This document shows positions 25,571 to 34,101 of a stretch of DNA of 41,233 nt, piece by piece. Where the stretch lies: positions 1 through 41,233 of the forward strand of contig JANQJJ010000328.1 in the NCBI GenBank assembly GCA_028281725.1, read 5' to 3'. The notes beneath the pieces are model-generated. The model worked only from the letters and a program-made list of their open reading frames with translations, was not told where the DNA came from and searched no databases. Position numbers and translations under genes: made by a program. Every line of letters starts with the position of its first letter. Within the stretch, counting starts at the first letter, position 1. Source of the stretch: Pirellulaceae bacterium. Lineage in GTDB: Bacteria; Planctomycetota; Planctomycetia; Pirellulales; Pirellulaceae.

Positions 25571-28261
25571 ATGAAGATTCCCCTCTATTCGATCCTTGCT
25601 TGTCTGTTTCTAGTCGGTCTGGGGCACCTCGCGCGGGCCGAAACGCTGGCACTGCAGCGTGGTGACCACCTATGCCTGGTCGGCAATGCCTTCGGTGAGC
25701 GGATGCAACATCACAACTATTGGGAAACGCTGTTGCACAAGCGGTTTGCCGACAAGGAACTCGTGGTAAGAAATCTGTGCTTTCCCGGTGATGAGCCGTT
25801 TACGCGCATTCGATCGAAGAATTTTGGCTCTCCGGATTCGCATCTCAGGCATAGTGGGGCGACCGTGGTGCTCTACTTCTTTGGGTTCAACGAATCTTTC
25901 TCGGGCAAGCAGGCCCTGGCAGCCTTCGGCGAGGATATGCGAAAGCTGGTCGAACAGACCAAGGCGCAAGACTACAGTGGCCACGGGGCGCCGCGGATCG
26001 TGCTGATCTCGCCCATCGCGTTCGAGGATACCGGAGACGCCAACCTGCCGGACGGAAAAGCGGAGAATCAGCGGTTAGAGGAAACGACCGACGCTCTGGC
26101 TCGGGTTGCCAAAGTCACCGGCGTTGGCTTCGTGGACCTGTATCGTCCGACCAAGCAACTATTCGAGAACTCCGACCAACGACTCACACTCAACGGCGCT
26201 CACCTAAATGATGCCGGCTACCAGGCCCTCGCTCCGATCTTGATGCGAGGTCTGTTCGGCGCTGACGACGACGCCAAAACCCGCGGTGGTCTGGAGAGTC
26301 TCAAGGCCGAAATCGACGACAAAAATTTCCATTGGTGGCATCGCTATCGCGCCGTCAATGGATTTTCCATCTATGGCGACCGAGGAAAGGCCGGTTCCGA
26401 TGGAACGTACAACAACACGGACGTCATGGAACGCGAACGTCTGATTCTCGATGAGATGACCGCCAATCGAGATCGACGCATCTGGGCCATCGCTCGCGGG
26501 GAATCGGTTTCGGCCGAGGTGGATGACAGCAATACAACGCCCTTTATTCAGCCCAGGACCAACGTGGGTGGCGCCAACGACAAGAATCGTAAGGCGGGCA
26601 AGCTCGGTTCACTCGACTACTTGACCGCCGAAGAACAAAAAGAACTGTTCGAACTAGCCGACGGCTACGAGATCCAGTTGGTCGCTTCCGAAGAGCAGTT
26701 TCCCGAGTTGGCGAATCCGGTCGCTTTGGATTTCGACAATCAAGGACGCCTCTGGGTTTCGACGATGGCATCTTATCCGCACTGGCAGCCCAAGACGCCC
26801 CTGGATGACAAACTGCTGATTTTTGAAGACCACGACCAAGACGGTCGAGCCGACGAGTGCAAGGTTTTTGCCGGAGGACTACACCAACCCACCGGTTTTG
26901 AGATCGGTCGTGGCGGTGTCTACGTCGCGCAGCAACCCGATATTCTCTTCTTGCAGGACACCGACGGAGACGACCGGGAGGATGTGCGAACGAGGAAGCT
27001 GGTCGGATTCGACTCGGCAGATTCCCACCACGGCATCTCGGCTTTTACTTGGGGGCCCGGAGGCAATTTGTACTTCAACGAGGGCACTTTCAAGTTTTCG
27101 CAGGTGGAAAGCCCGTATGGACTGACGCGGCTTCACGAGGCAGGGATCTGGCGATACGATCCGCGCACCGAAAAGTTTGGCGTGCACGTGTCGATGGCTT
27201 TCTCCAATCCATGGGGGCACGTTTTTGATCGCTGGGGACAAGACTTCATTGCTGATGCCTCGCCGGGATTCAGCTATTGGGCAGCGCCGATCTCCGGCCA
27301 TATCGAATATCCGCTGAAACACCCCGGAGGCTCTCAACACAAGCGTTTGGCCCGCGAGACCGGAGGCGATCCCGACTATCGGTTCCCGACGTTTTATCCC
27401 AAACGCACGCGTCCCTCGGCTGGCTGTGAATTGGTGTCCAGTCGCCATTTTCCGCCTGAGGTGCAAGGTAATTTTTTACTGACGAATTGCATTGGCGATC
27501 GATCCGTCCTGAACCACCAGGTTTCCGAGGACGGCTCCGGATTCATAGGCAAAGAGGTGCCGGCGATCGTTTCCTGCAAAGATGGCAACTTCCGGCCCGT
27601 CGACTTGCAGTTTGGCCCCGACGGGGCGCTGTACATCGTCGACTGGCACAATGCATTGATCGGCCACTTGCAACACAATTTGCGAGATCCCAATCGCGAT
27701 CACAGCCATGGGCGGATCTGGCGAGTGACTTACCCAGGACGACCGCTGATTGACCCGCCTAAAATCGCGGGAGAGCCGATTGCGGCGCTGCTCGAGTTGC
27801 TTAAGGAGCCCGAAGACCGCACTCGCTACTGCGTACGTCGAGAATTGGCGGAGCGCGACGCGGACCAGGTGACCGAGGCGACCCAAAAATGGACCACCTC
27901 GCTCGACACCAACGACCCGGACTTCGAGCATCACCTGCTGGAAGCCTTATGGGTTTTTCAAACTCAGAATGTCGTGGAGCAGGATCTCCTGAAGCGATTG
28001 CTCGCCGCGAAGGATCATCGCGCACGAGCTGCCGCGACTCGCGTGCTCTCTTTTTGGCTTGACCGCGTCGATTCGCCTCTGGAGCTGCTCAAGCAGCGGG
28101 TGAACGATCCGCATGCTCGCGTCCGACTGGAAGCGGTACGAGCCCTCAGTTTTATGAGCGGCGATGAGGCGATTGAGGTCGCACTTGATGTGCTCAACCA
28201 GGATATGGACGACTACCTGCAGTATACGCTCGATGAAACCATGCGGGTGTTGGAGCAGTAG
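25571..28261 (+). CDS. Secreted PVC-type protein: SGNH-like, beta-propeller and HEAT domains
   Basis: 896 aa. A signal peptide (1-23) precedes an SGNH/GDSL-like domain (about 28-235). Block III appears as FFGFNESF and block V as LNGAHLNDAGYQ (His), but block I reads LVGNAFGE and lacks the usual GDS nucleophile. Residues 355-720 form the planctomycete 'membrane-bound dehydrogenase' propeller (TIGR02604-like), with ANPVALDFDNQGRLWV, FAGGLHQPTGFEIG and FGPDGALYIVDWHN. HEAT-like repeats follow (about 735-896). Most family members end in a haem-binding CxxCH domain; this one stops after the HEAT part, and the haem domain is found in the next gene. The substrate is unknown; a periplasmic sugar or alcohol dehydrogenase role is the usual guess. 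Confidence 0.85.
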   Translation: MKIPLYSILACLFLVGLGHLARAETLALQRGDHLCLVGNAFGERMQHHNYWETLLHKRFADKELVVRNLCFPGDEPFTRIRSKNFGSPDSHLRHSGATVVLYFFGFNESFSGKQALAAFGEDMRKLVEQTKAQDYSGHGAPRIVLISPIAFEDTGDANLPDGKAENQRLEETTDALARVAKVTGVGFVDLYRPTKQLFENSDQRLTLNGAHLNDAGYQALAPILMRGLFGADDDAKTRGGLESLKAEIDDKNFHWWHRYRAVNGFSIYGDRGKAGSDGTYNNTDVMERERLILDEMTANRDRRIWAIARGESVSAEVDDSNTTPFIQPRTNVGGANDKNRKAGKLGSLDYLTAEEQKELFELADGYEIQLVASEEQFPELANPVALDFDNQGRLWVSTMASYPHWQPKTPLDDKLLIFEDHDQDGRADECKVFAGGLHQPTGFEIGRGGVYVAQQPDILFLQDTDGDDREDVRTRKLVGFDSADSHHGISAFTWGPGGNLYFNEGTFKFSQVESPYGLTRLHEAGIWRYDPRTEKFGVHVSMAFSNPWGHVFDRWGQDFIADASPGFSYWAAPISGHIEYPLKHPGGSQHKRLARETGGDPDYRFPTFYPKRTRPSAGCELVSSRHFPPEVQGNFLLTNCIGDRSVLNHQVSEDGSGFIGKEVPAIVSCKDGNFRPVDLQFGPDGALYIVDWHNALIGHLQHNLRDPNRDHSHGRIWRVTYPGRPLIDPPKIAGEPIAALLELLKEPEDRTRYCVRRELAERDADQVTEATQKWTTSLDTNDPDFEHHLLEALWVFQTQNVVEQDLLKRLLAAKDHRARAAATRVLSFWLDRVDSPLELLKQRVNDPHARVRLEAVRALSFMSGDEAIEVALDVLNQDMDDYLQYTLDETMRVLEQ

Positions 28262-28280
28262 CCCGGTTCGGCCAACCGGG
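28262..28280 (+). terminator. Hairpin after the propeller gene, weak terminator candidate
   Basis: CCCGGTT / AACCGGG, a perfect 7-bp stem with a 5-nt loop, begins directly after the TAG stop at 28261. There is no T-run, so it is more likely an RNA-stabilising or partial stop signal before the next gene, which starts at 28410. Confidence 0.35.
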
Positions 28281-28409
28281 ATGCAGGAGTTGAGTGGCCT
28301 GAGATAGAGATATAAGTGGACTGCGATATTAGGCGGACCGGGCAGACGATCGTCCGGTCCTGCCGGGCGTGGACCAATGGTGTAGTATCGGTTGGAGACG
28401 GCAGAAGGT

Positions 28410-30365
28410 ATGGTTTTGAATTCAACGTGGAGAGGGCGGCTTGCGGGCTCTCTGGTTGGCGGCCTGTCCGTCCTGGCGTCCTGGGGCTCAGCCCTTGGAC
28501 AACACGACCATGGGGGCACCGTGAGTGGCCGGGCCAACGTCACCGTACCAAAAATTTACCTCGACAAGAGTCCGCGGATCGTCGAATATCAGCTGAAACG
28601 ACTGTCGAACGAACAATTGTTGCTGGTCAAAACGGCGACCGACGACAAAAAGTACCTGCCGGTCTTTCGGGCCATTCTGGTTCGGGAAGGCATGTCGCGA
28701 GCCGACCGAGATCGGGCCCTCGAAGGGCTGACGAAGATCAACCAGTCTGACGCTGTGAGCGAACTGGCCGGTGCGCTGCAAGAGATCCGGGCGGATGATC
28801 AGCAGGCGCACCGCAGGATTCGCGGGCTAGCGCAGATGCTGCTCGAGCTGCCTGCAGACGCCCTGAGTGAGCACCTGGGTACGCTTTCGGAATTGGCTCG
28901 TTCGGATCGTGGGCTGCTGGCTTCGGTCGGGTATGCGGGCCTGATGGTTGCCGGTGCGGACCACGACGCTTGGGCAACCGCGAAAGCAGCCGGCCAGCTC
29001 GAATCGTTGCTCGACGCCATCGCGCTGGTCCCAAGTGCTCAGGCGAGAGACAAGCAGTACGATCGAGTGTTACTGCGGACGGGCTCTGACAATCCACTTG
29101 CCGTGCGCCGCGCGGCAACAAAAGCCCTGGCGAATATCTCGAGCAATCAGGAGCAAACGTTCCTGCGCATCGCCGACATGATCCGCACCAAGGGATTGCG
29201 TGAGCAGGCCGTTCGTACCTTACTCTCGGTACCGCGCGATCGGAGGGATGCCCATAAGAGCGAAGAGCTCATCGAGTGGTTAGTCGACTTCGCGGAATCG
29301 ACACCGGCGGCCCAGCGAACGACCGATTCCTTTGGCGATGCCATGGAGTTGGTCGATCAGCTGATCACGAGCGCGCCGGTGGAAAAGGCCAAGAGCTATC
29401 GCGGGCGTTTGCGTGAGACGGTGGTCCGCGTGGTCCGCATCCGCACCGTGGAGGAGGAGATGCGCTACGACCTGCCGTTCTTCGCCGTCGAGGCGGGACG
29501 CCCTGTGCAGGTCGTGTTGATCAATGAAGACATCATGCCGCACAACTTGGTCGTAGCCACGCCGGGCTCGCTGCAGGAGGTGGCAGAGATGGGCCTGGCG
29601 GCAGGGCCCGATGGCGGCCTGGATGGTAAACAGTATGTGCCTGACAGCGACCAGGTACTGTTCGCCACCGACATGGTTGCCGCACGAGCTCAAGAGCGGT
29701 TGACGTTCACTGCACCCGATCAGCCCGGTGAGTATCCGTATGTATGTACCTTCCCAAGGCACTGGATGCGGATGTATGGGGTGATGGTCGTCGTGGAAGA
29801 TCTCGACGCCTGGCTCAAGAATCCCGTGCAGCCGGCCGATCCGGTGGGCAGCAATCGGCAATTCGTCCAAAGCTGGACGCCAGACGATTTTCTGGGGCAG
29901 CTGGAAACGGGCTTGCGCGGGCGGTCGCCGCAGATTGGAGAACGTCTGTTCGTGGAGGCATCGTGTGCCCAGTGCCACCGGGCGGGTGCTCTAGTGGCCG
30001 GCAACGTGGGGCCTGATCTTACGGACGTGTGGGCGCGTCGCCGTGGCGACACCAGCGACGTGCTTCGCGAAATCCTGGATCCGTCGCATCGTGTCGATGA
30101 CAAGTACAAGGTGCGCATCGTGCTAACGGTCGACGGCAAGACCATTACCGGGCTGGTGGTCAAGGAAGACAAAGACGAAATTGCGTTGCTCGAAAATCCT
30201 GAAGCCAAGACACCAACGGTGATTCCTCAAGACGAGATCGAGGACATGGTCTCCACATCCAACTCGATGATGCCCAAAGGGCTACTCGATCGCTTCTCCA
30301 AGGATGAGGTGTTCGAGCTGTTGGGGTTTATGAAAAGCGTGCAGCAACCTCAAGCCACGCCCTAG
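28410..30365 (+). CDS. Secreted HEAT, azurin-like copper and cytochrome c fusion protein
   Basis: 651 aa from the ATG at 28410; a TTG at 28392 is the upstream alternative. A signal peptide (about 1-30) is followed by a His-rich HDHGG patch, then HEAT-like helices (about 55-330). A type-1 copper domain (about 345-470) has His378 in MPHNLVV and the ligand loop C-x4-H-x3-M (Cys446, His451, Met455), the azurin/auracyanin spacing. A cytochrome c domain of the PVC type (TIGR02603-like) follows, with haem motif CAQCH (Cys519, Cys522, His523) and a possible axial Met in SMMPKGLLD. Electrons could pass between copper and haem in one chain. The neighbouring propeller protein lacks its usual haem domain, so the pair may form one periplasmic redox complex; this is inference. 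Confidence 0.88.
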   Translation: MVLNSTWRGRLAGSLVGGLSVLASWGSALGQHDHGGTVSGRANVTVPKIYLDKSPRIVEYQLKRLSNEQLLLVKTATDDKKYLPVFRAILVREGMSRADRDRALEGLTKINQSDAVSELAGALQEIRADDQQAHRRIRGLAQMLLELPADALSEHLGTLSELARSDRGLLASVGYAGLMVAGADHDAWATAKAAGQLESLLDAIALVPSAQARDKQYDRVLLRTGSDNPLAVRRAATKALANISSNQEQTFLRIADMIRTKGLREQAVRTLLSVPRDRRDAHKSEELIEWLVDFAESTPAAQRTTDSFGDAMELVDQLITSAPVEKAKSYRGRLRETVVRVVRIRTVEEEMRYDLPFFAVEAGRPVQVVLINEDIMPHNLVVATPGSLQEVAEMGLAAGPDGGLDGKQYVPDSDQVLFATDMVAARAQERLTFTAPDQPGEYPYVCTFPRHWMRMYGVMVVVEDLDAWLKNPVQPADPVGSNRQFVQSWTPDDFLGQLETGLRGRSPQIGERLFVEASCAQCHRAGALVAGNVGPDLTDVWARRRGDTSDVLREILDPSHRVDDKYKVRIVLTVDGKTITGLVVKEDKDEIALLENPEAKTPTVIPQDEIEDMVSTSNSMMPKGLLDRFSKDEVFELLGFMKSVQQPQATP

Positions 30366-30428
30366 CGATCTGGACGGGGGTGGATTTACTTTTCGATTTC
30401 GGTGGCAGAACATTAACGAAGGAAGAGC

Positions 30429-31451
30429 ATGAGAGCGATTCGGCTGGAAGAGCCAAGAAGATTCGAAAAAGTGGATATTGCCGAACCCGGAAGGCCCGGT
30501 CCCGGACAGGCCTTGGTACGAACTCATCGCATGGGAATCTGTGGGACCGATTACAGTGGCTATCTGGGAAAGATGCCGTTTTTCAGCTACCCCCGAATTC
30601 CGGGGCATGAGCTGGGTGTCGAGGTGCTGGATGTTGCCGACGATGTGACCAACGTGCGGGTTGGAGATCGCTGCAGTGTCGAACCGTACATGAATTGTGG
30701 CAAATGTTATGCTTGCCGGAAGGGGAATGGCAACTGCTGCGAAAAGCTCAACGTCATCGGTGTCATGATCGATGGCGGGCTTTGTGATCAGTTTCTGATT
30801 CGAGCCGACAAGTTACACACTTCGGACAAACTCTCCTTCGAACAACTCGCACTGGTGGAGACGCTCGGGATCGGCTGCCACGCGACCGATCGTGGCTCTC
30901 CCGGTCAGGGCGACCACGTGCTGGTGATTGGCGCCGGACCCATCGGCCTGGCGACTTTAGAGTTTACACGGCTGACGGGAGCCACAATTACCGTTATGGA
31001 TATGGTGCCGTCTCGCTTGGAGTTCTGTCGCGAGAACTACGGTGTTGCGCACACCGTGCTATTCAAAGGCGATGGCAGTGAATTGAGTCAGATGCAGGAG
31101 ATCACGGACGGGGACAAGTACGCCGTGGTCACTGATGCAACCGGCAACAATCGCTCCATGTCCGGCGCTCTCGAGTACGTCGCCCACACCGGGTCGCTGG
31201 TTTACGTTGGGATCACTACTGAGCAGGTCTCATTCAAGCATCCGGCGCTGCATAAGCCGGAAATGAGTATTAAAGGTTCCCGCAATGCCTTGCCATCGGA
31301 CTTTGCTCGCATTATCCGCCTGATCGAAGATGGCACGATCAACACCGATCCGTGGATCACCCATCGGACCTCCTATGAAGATGTGATTGGCGAGTTCGAA
31401 ACATTTACGCGGCCCGAGTCCGGTGTGATCAAGGCAGTGATTGAGATGTAG
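30429..31451 (+). CDS. Zinc-dependent MDR dehydrogenase, possibly L-galactonate 5-dehydrogenase
   Basis: 340 aa, typical of the medium-chain zinc alcohol dehydrogenase family. The catalytic zinc site is seen in GICGTD (Cys) and GHELGVEV (His, Glu). The structural zinc site has four Cys in NCGKCYACRKGNGNCC. The NAD-binding Rossmann motif is VLVIGAGPIGLATLEF. AAGGAAG precedes the ATG. The substrate cannot be read from sequence; candidates include L-galactonate, L-threonine and other polyols. The UxaE-like gene two genes downstream makes L-galactonate to D-tagaturonate (as E. coli LgoD) attractive, because UxaE would take that product. It starts 63 bp after the copper/haem gene. Confidence 0.85.
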   Translation: MRAIRLEEPRRFEKVDIAEPGRPGPGQALVRTHRMGICGTDYSGYLGKMPFFSYPRIPGHELGVEVLDVADDVTNVRVGDRCSVEPYMNCGKCYACRKGNGNCCEKLNVIGVMIDGGLCDQFLIRADKLHTSDKLSFEQLALVETLGIGCHATDRGSPGQGDHVLVIGAGPIGLATLEFTRLTGATITVMDMVPSRLEFCRENYGVAHTVLFKGDGSELSQMQEITDGDKYAVVTDATGNNRSMSGALEYVAHTGSLVYVGITTEQVSFKHPALHKPEMSIKGSRNALPSDFARIIRLIEDGTINTDPWITHRTSYEDVIGEFETFTRPESGVIKAVIEM

Positions 31452-31674
31452 TTTCGGGCAAGCCTTGCTTTTTCGGCCGCCGAACGTCGCCAGCTGGCGG
31501 TACGGGCGCAGTAGGCGACGCCGACCACCGAGTTCCCCTCGGCGCGGCGGACGCCTCAGGAACAAAGAAAAGCCCATGGGACGCCTGCCGGCGACGAAAC
31601 GTTGGGTTTCAGCTTGGCACATCCCCTGGTTCGAGCACGTTTAATATCTACTGGTTTTATTCAGGACAATCTAG

Positions 31675-32490
31675 ATGATTCGATCTGCCATCACCGTCAG
31701 TCTCGTGGAAGAAGCTCGCGGTGGCCCTTTCGTCTTTTGGGATGGGTTACCCGCGGCGTGTCAGCGAGCGGCTGAGTTGGGATTTGATGCAGTAGAAATT
31801 TTTGCGCCTGGCCCAGACGCCGTCGACGCCAATGAACTGCGCGAGTTGTTAGAGCGGCACAGCCTGAGTGTGGCGGCGGTCGGCACGGGAGCGGGAATGG
31901 TTCGTCACGGGCTCAGTCTGACTGCTGGTGATGCGTCTGAGCGTGAAGCGGCTAAGGACTTTGTGCGGCAGATGATCGACTTCGGTGGACCGCTGGGTGC
32001 GCCGGCCATCATCGGCTCGATGCAGGGCCGGTGGGGTGGCGAGCTAGATCTGCAGGCGGCGCTGAACCACCTGCGCGTGGCGCTGGACGAACTGGGGACT
32101 TACGCAGAAAAGTACCAAGTTCCGCTGATTTACGAACCGCTGAATCGCTATGAGACGAATCTGATCAAAACCGTAGCCGATGGCGCCGGTTTCTTAAAAA
32201 CACTCCAGACGAGCAACGTCAAGCTGCTGGCCGACCTGTTTCACATGAACATCGAGGAAGCCAACTTGGCCGATGCGCTTCGGTCGGGAAAGGGGGCTAT
32301 CGGTCACGTTCATTTTGTTGACTCCAATCGTCAGGCAGCCGGCCTGGGGCACATGGACTACGGGCCTATCGCCGCAGCCCTCGAAGAGATTCGGTACTCA
32401 GGCTACCTATCGGCTGAAGCATTTCCTATCCCCGACTCGGACACCGCTGCCCAGCGGACCATCGAGGCGTTCCAAAAATATTTTCGATAG
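31675..32490 (+). CDS. Sugar isomerase/epimerase-type TIM-barrel protein
   Basis: 271 aa, no signal peptide, a complete xylose-isomerase-like TIM barrel (AP endonuclease 2 family). Expected metal ligands are seen in IYEPLNRYETNL (Glu), LLADLFHMNIEE (Asp, His), HVHFVDSNRQAAGLGHMDYG (His, Asp region) and YLSAEAFP (Glu). Such enzymes isomerise or epimerise keto sugars, sugar phosphates or hydroxypyruvate; the substrate is not readable. AGGA lies upstream of the ATG. It sits between the dehydrogenase and the UxaE-like gene on the same strand, so it probably acts in the same sugar acid route. Confidence 0.85.
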   Translation: MIRSAITVSLVEEARGGPFVFWDGLPAACQRAAELGFDAVEIFAPGPDAVDANELRELLERHSLSVAAVGTGAGMVRHGLSLTAGDASEREAAKDFVRQMIDFGGPLGAPAIIGSMQGRWGGELDLQAALNHLRVALDELGTYAEKYQVPLIYEPLNRYETNLIKTVADGAGFLKTLQTSNVKLLADLFHMNIEEANLADALRSGKGAIGHVHFVDSNRQAAGLGHMDYGPIAAALEEIRYSGYLSAEAFPIPDSDTAAQRTIEAFQKYFR

Positions 32491-32560
32491 CCAGCGGGCT
32501 CAGCGTCCGTACAACTCCCAAGTAGTACCCTCCCAATATTGCAACACTTTGGAATAACTG

Positions 32561-33847
32561 ATGACATCTGAAAAGCAGGAAGATCGTTGTGTGACGCTCG
32601 GGTTGGCGCCCAGTTTTGGATTTGGAGATCGTATTGGTCTGGCCACGCCAGGGCATGTGGAAGCCATGAAGCGAGCTGGAGCCGGCATTGAACCCATTTT
32701 TCCACAGCAGTCGATTCGCGAAATGACGCGTACCCGGCGTACGGCCAACCAAGTCATGGATGATGCGCTCGCTGGCGCACGCGCTGCCGGCTGGACCGGG
32801 CGGATCGGAGCGGACGCAGATCATCTCAAGACGTCCGCAGATGTCGACGTGACCGCGGCGGTAGGCTTCACCTTCTTTACGATTGATCCATCGGACGATG
32901 TCGATCAACAGGCGGACGACTATGACGAAGTGACGTTGCGCGAAAAGTTTGCAGGGATCCGGCAGGCCGTTGCCTGGTATGCCGGCTATCTGGGCCGGAC
33001 AATCGAGCTGACTAGCGGTAAGAAGATCGAATTGGACGAACAGGCCTGCATGCGAGCCGCTGTAAAGTATGGTCCGGCCATTAACAAGGCTTTGGAGCTG
33101 GGCGATTACATTCGCAGCGTGAATGAGGCGGCCGGTCGTGACTACGAAATTGAGCTGTCCGTTGACGAAACGGATCAGCCCACCACCTTGGCTGAGCACT
33201 ACATCATCGCCGACCAATGCCTTCAAGGCGGAATGAAGTTGGTCAGCTTGGCCCCTCGTTTTATCGGTGAGCTGGAGAAGGGAGTGGACTACAAGGGCGA
33301 TGTGACGGCTCTCGAAGTCTCGCTGAGAGATCACGCGGCCATCGCTCAGTTGCTCGGTCCCTACAAGCTGAGCCTCCACTCAGGTTCGGATAAACTCTCG
33401 ATGTACGCCGCACTGGCCCGCGCCACTGGAGGCCGTTTTCACGTCAAGACAGCCGGCACCAGCTATCTGGAGGCGCTGCGCGTCGTGGCGCGACACGACG
33501 AGCCGCTATTTCGGCGCATCGTCCAGTTTGGCCGGTCCCGCTACGATACCGACAAAGCCACTTACCACGTGTCTGCCACCAACGAGGCGGTACCCGCCGA
33601 CTCGAGCCTCGATGGTGACCAACTCGAGCAAGTCTACTTAGAACGCTGGGCCGACGTTCCCCGGGGCGTAGGATTCACCGAGCCTGGTCGCCAAATCTTA
33701 CACTGTACCTTTGGCTCGACGCTGACCGACCCAGAACTGGGACCGGCTGTCCGGGCCGTGTTGGAGGCCCATCCCGATACCTATACGGAAGTGCTAGCAG
33801 ACCACTTTGCACGGCACTTGGACGCGTTGCGGGCTGGAATGCAATAG
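32561..33847 (+). CDS. uxaE: Tagaturonate/fructuronate epimerase-like protein
   Basis: 428 aa, cytoplasmic. It matches the UxaE family by GDRIGLATPGHVEAM near the start, GADADHLKTS, FFTIDPSDD, the metal-site motif IELSVDETDQPTT and YKLSLHSGSDKLSMY. UxaE interconverts D-tagaturonate and D-fructuronate; the Thermotoga enzyme is the reference. With the zinc dehydrogenase 1.1 kb upstream this would give L-galactonate or galacturonate breakdown through D-fructuronate. Enzymes for the following steps (mannonate branch) are not in the window. It starts 70 bp after the TIM-barrel gene. The ribosome site is weak. Confidence 0.82.
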   Translation: MTSEKQEDRCVTLGLAPSFGFGDRIGLATPGHVEAMKRAGAGIEPIFPQQSIREMTRTRRTANQVMDDALAGARAAGWTGRIGADADHLKTSADVDVTAAVGFTFFTIDPSDDVDQQADDYDEVTLREKFAGIRQAVAWYAGYLGRTIELTSGKKIELDEQACMRAAVKYGPAINKALELGDYIRSVNEAAGRDYEIELSVDETDQPTTLAEHYIIADQCLQGGMKLVSLAPRFIGELEKGVDYKGDVTALEVSLRDHAAIAQLLGPYKLSLHSGSDKLSMYAALARATGGRFHVKTAGTSYLEALRVVARHDEPLFRRIVQFGRSRYDTDKATYHVSATNEAVPADSSLDGDQLEQVYLERWADVPRGVGFTEPGRQILHCTFGSTLTDPELGPAVRAVLEAHPDTYTEVLADHFARHLDALRAGMQ

Positions 33848-33869
33848 GATACGCGGTGAACCGGTCCGG

Positions 33870-33902
33870 CCCTCCTGCCGGGAACCCGCTGTGCGGGGAG
33901 GG
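33870..33902 (+). terminator. Weak hairpin after the uxaE-like gene
   Basis: CCCTCC (33870-33875) pairs with GGAGGG (33897-33902) around a GC-rich loop containing CCGGGAACCCGC. There is no T-run. It may partly separate the sugar acid genes from the sulfatase gene. Confidence 0.25.
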
Positions 33903-34101
33903 TGAGAGTTGGTAAACGTTGCGTAGCAATAACCCAGAGCGTGCAGGTTGGTTCCGTGGTGCGTCGCGCTCGCTCGACTGAACAACGAGTTTGTTGATTG
34001 GACACGCACTGGGCCCATGCGGCTCGCACCAAAAGCCGCGCGATCCGGTTGCGGCCGGGGTCTACCAGAGACATGCCTTACAAGGACCAGGTGGAGCAGT
34101 T

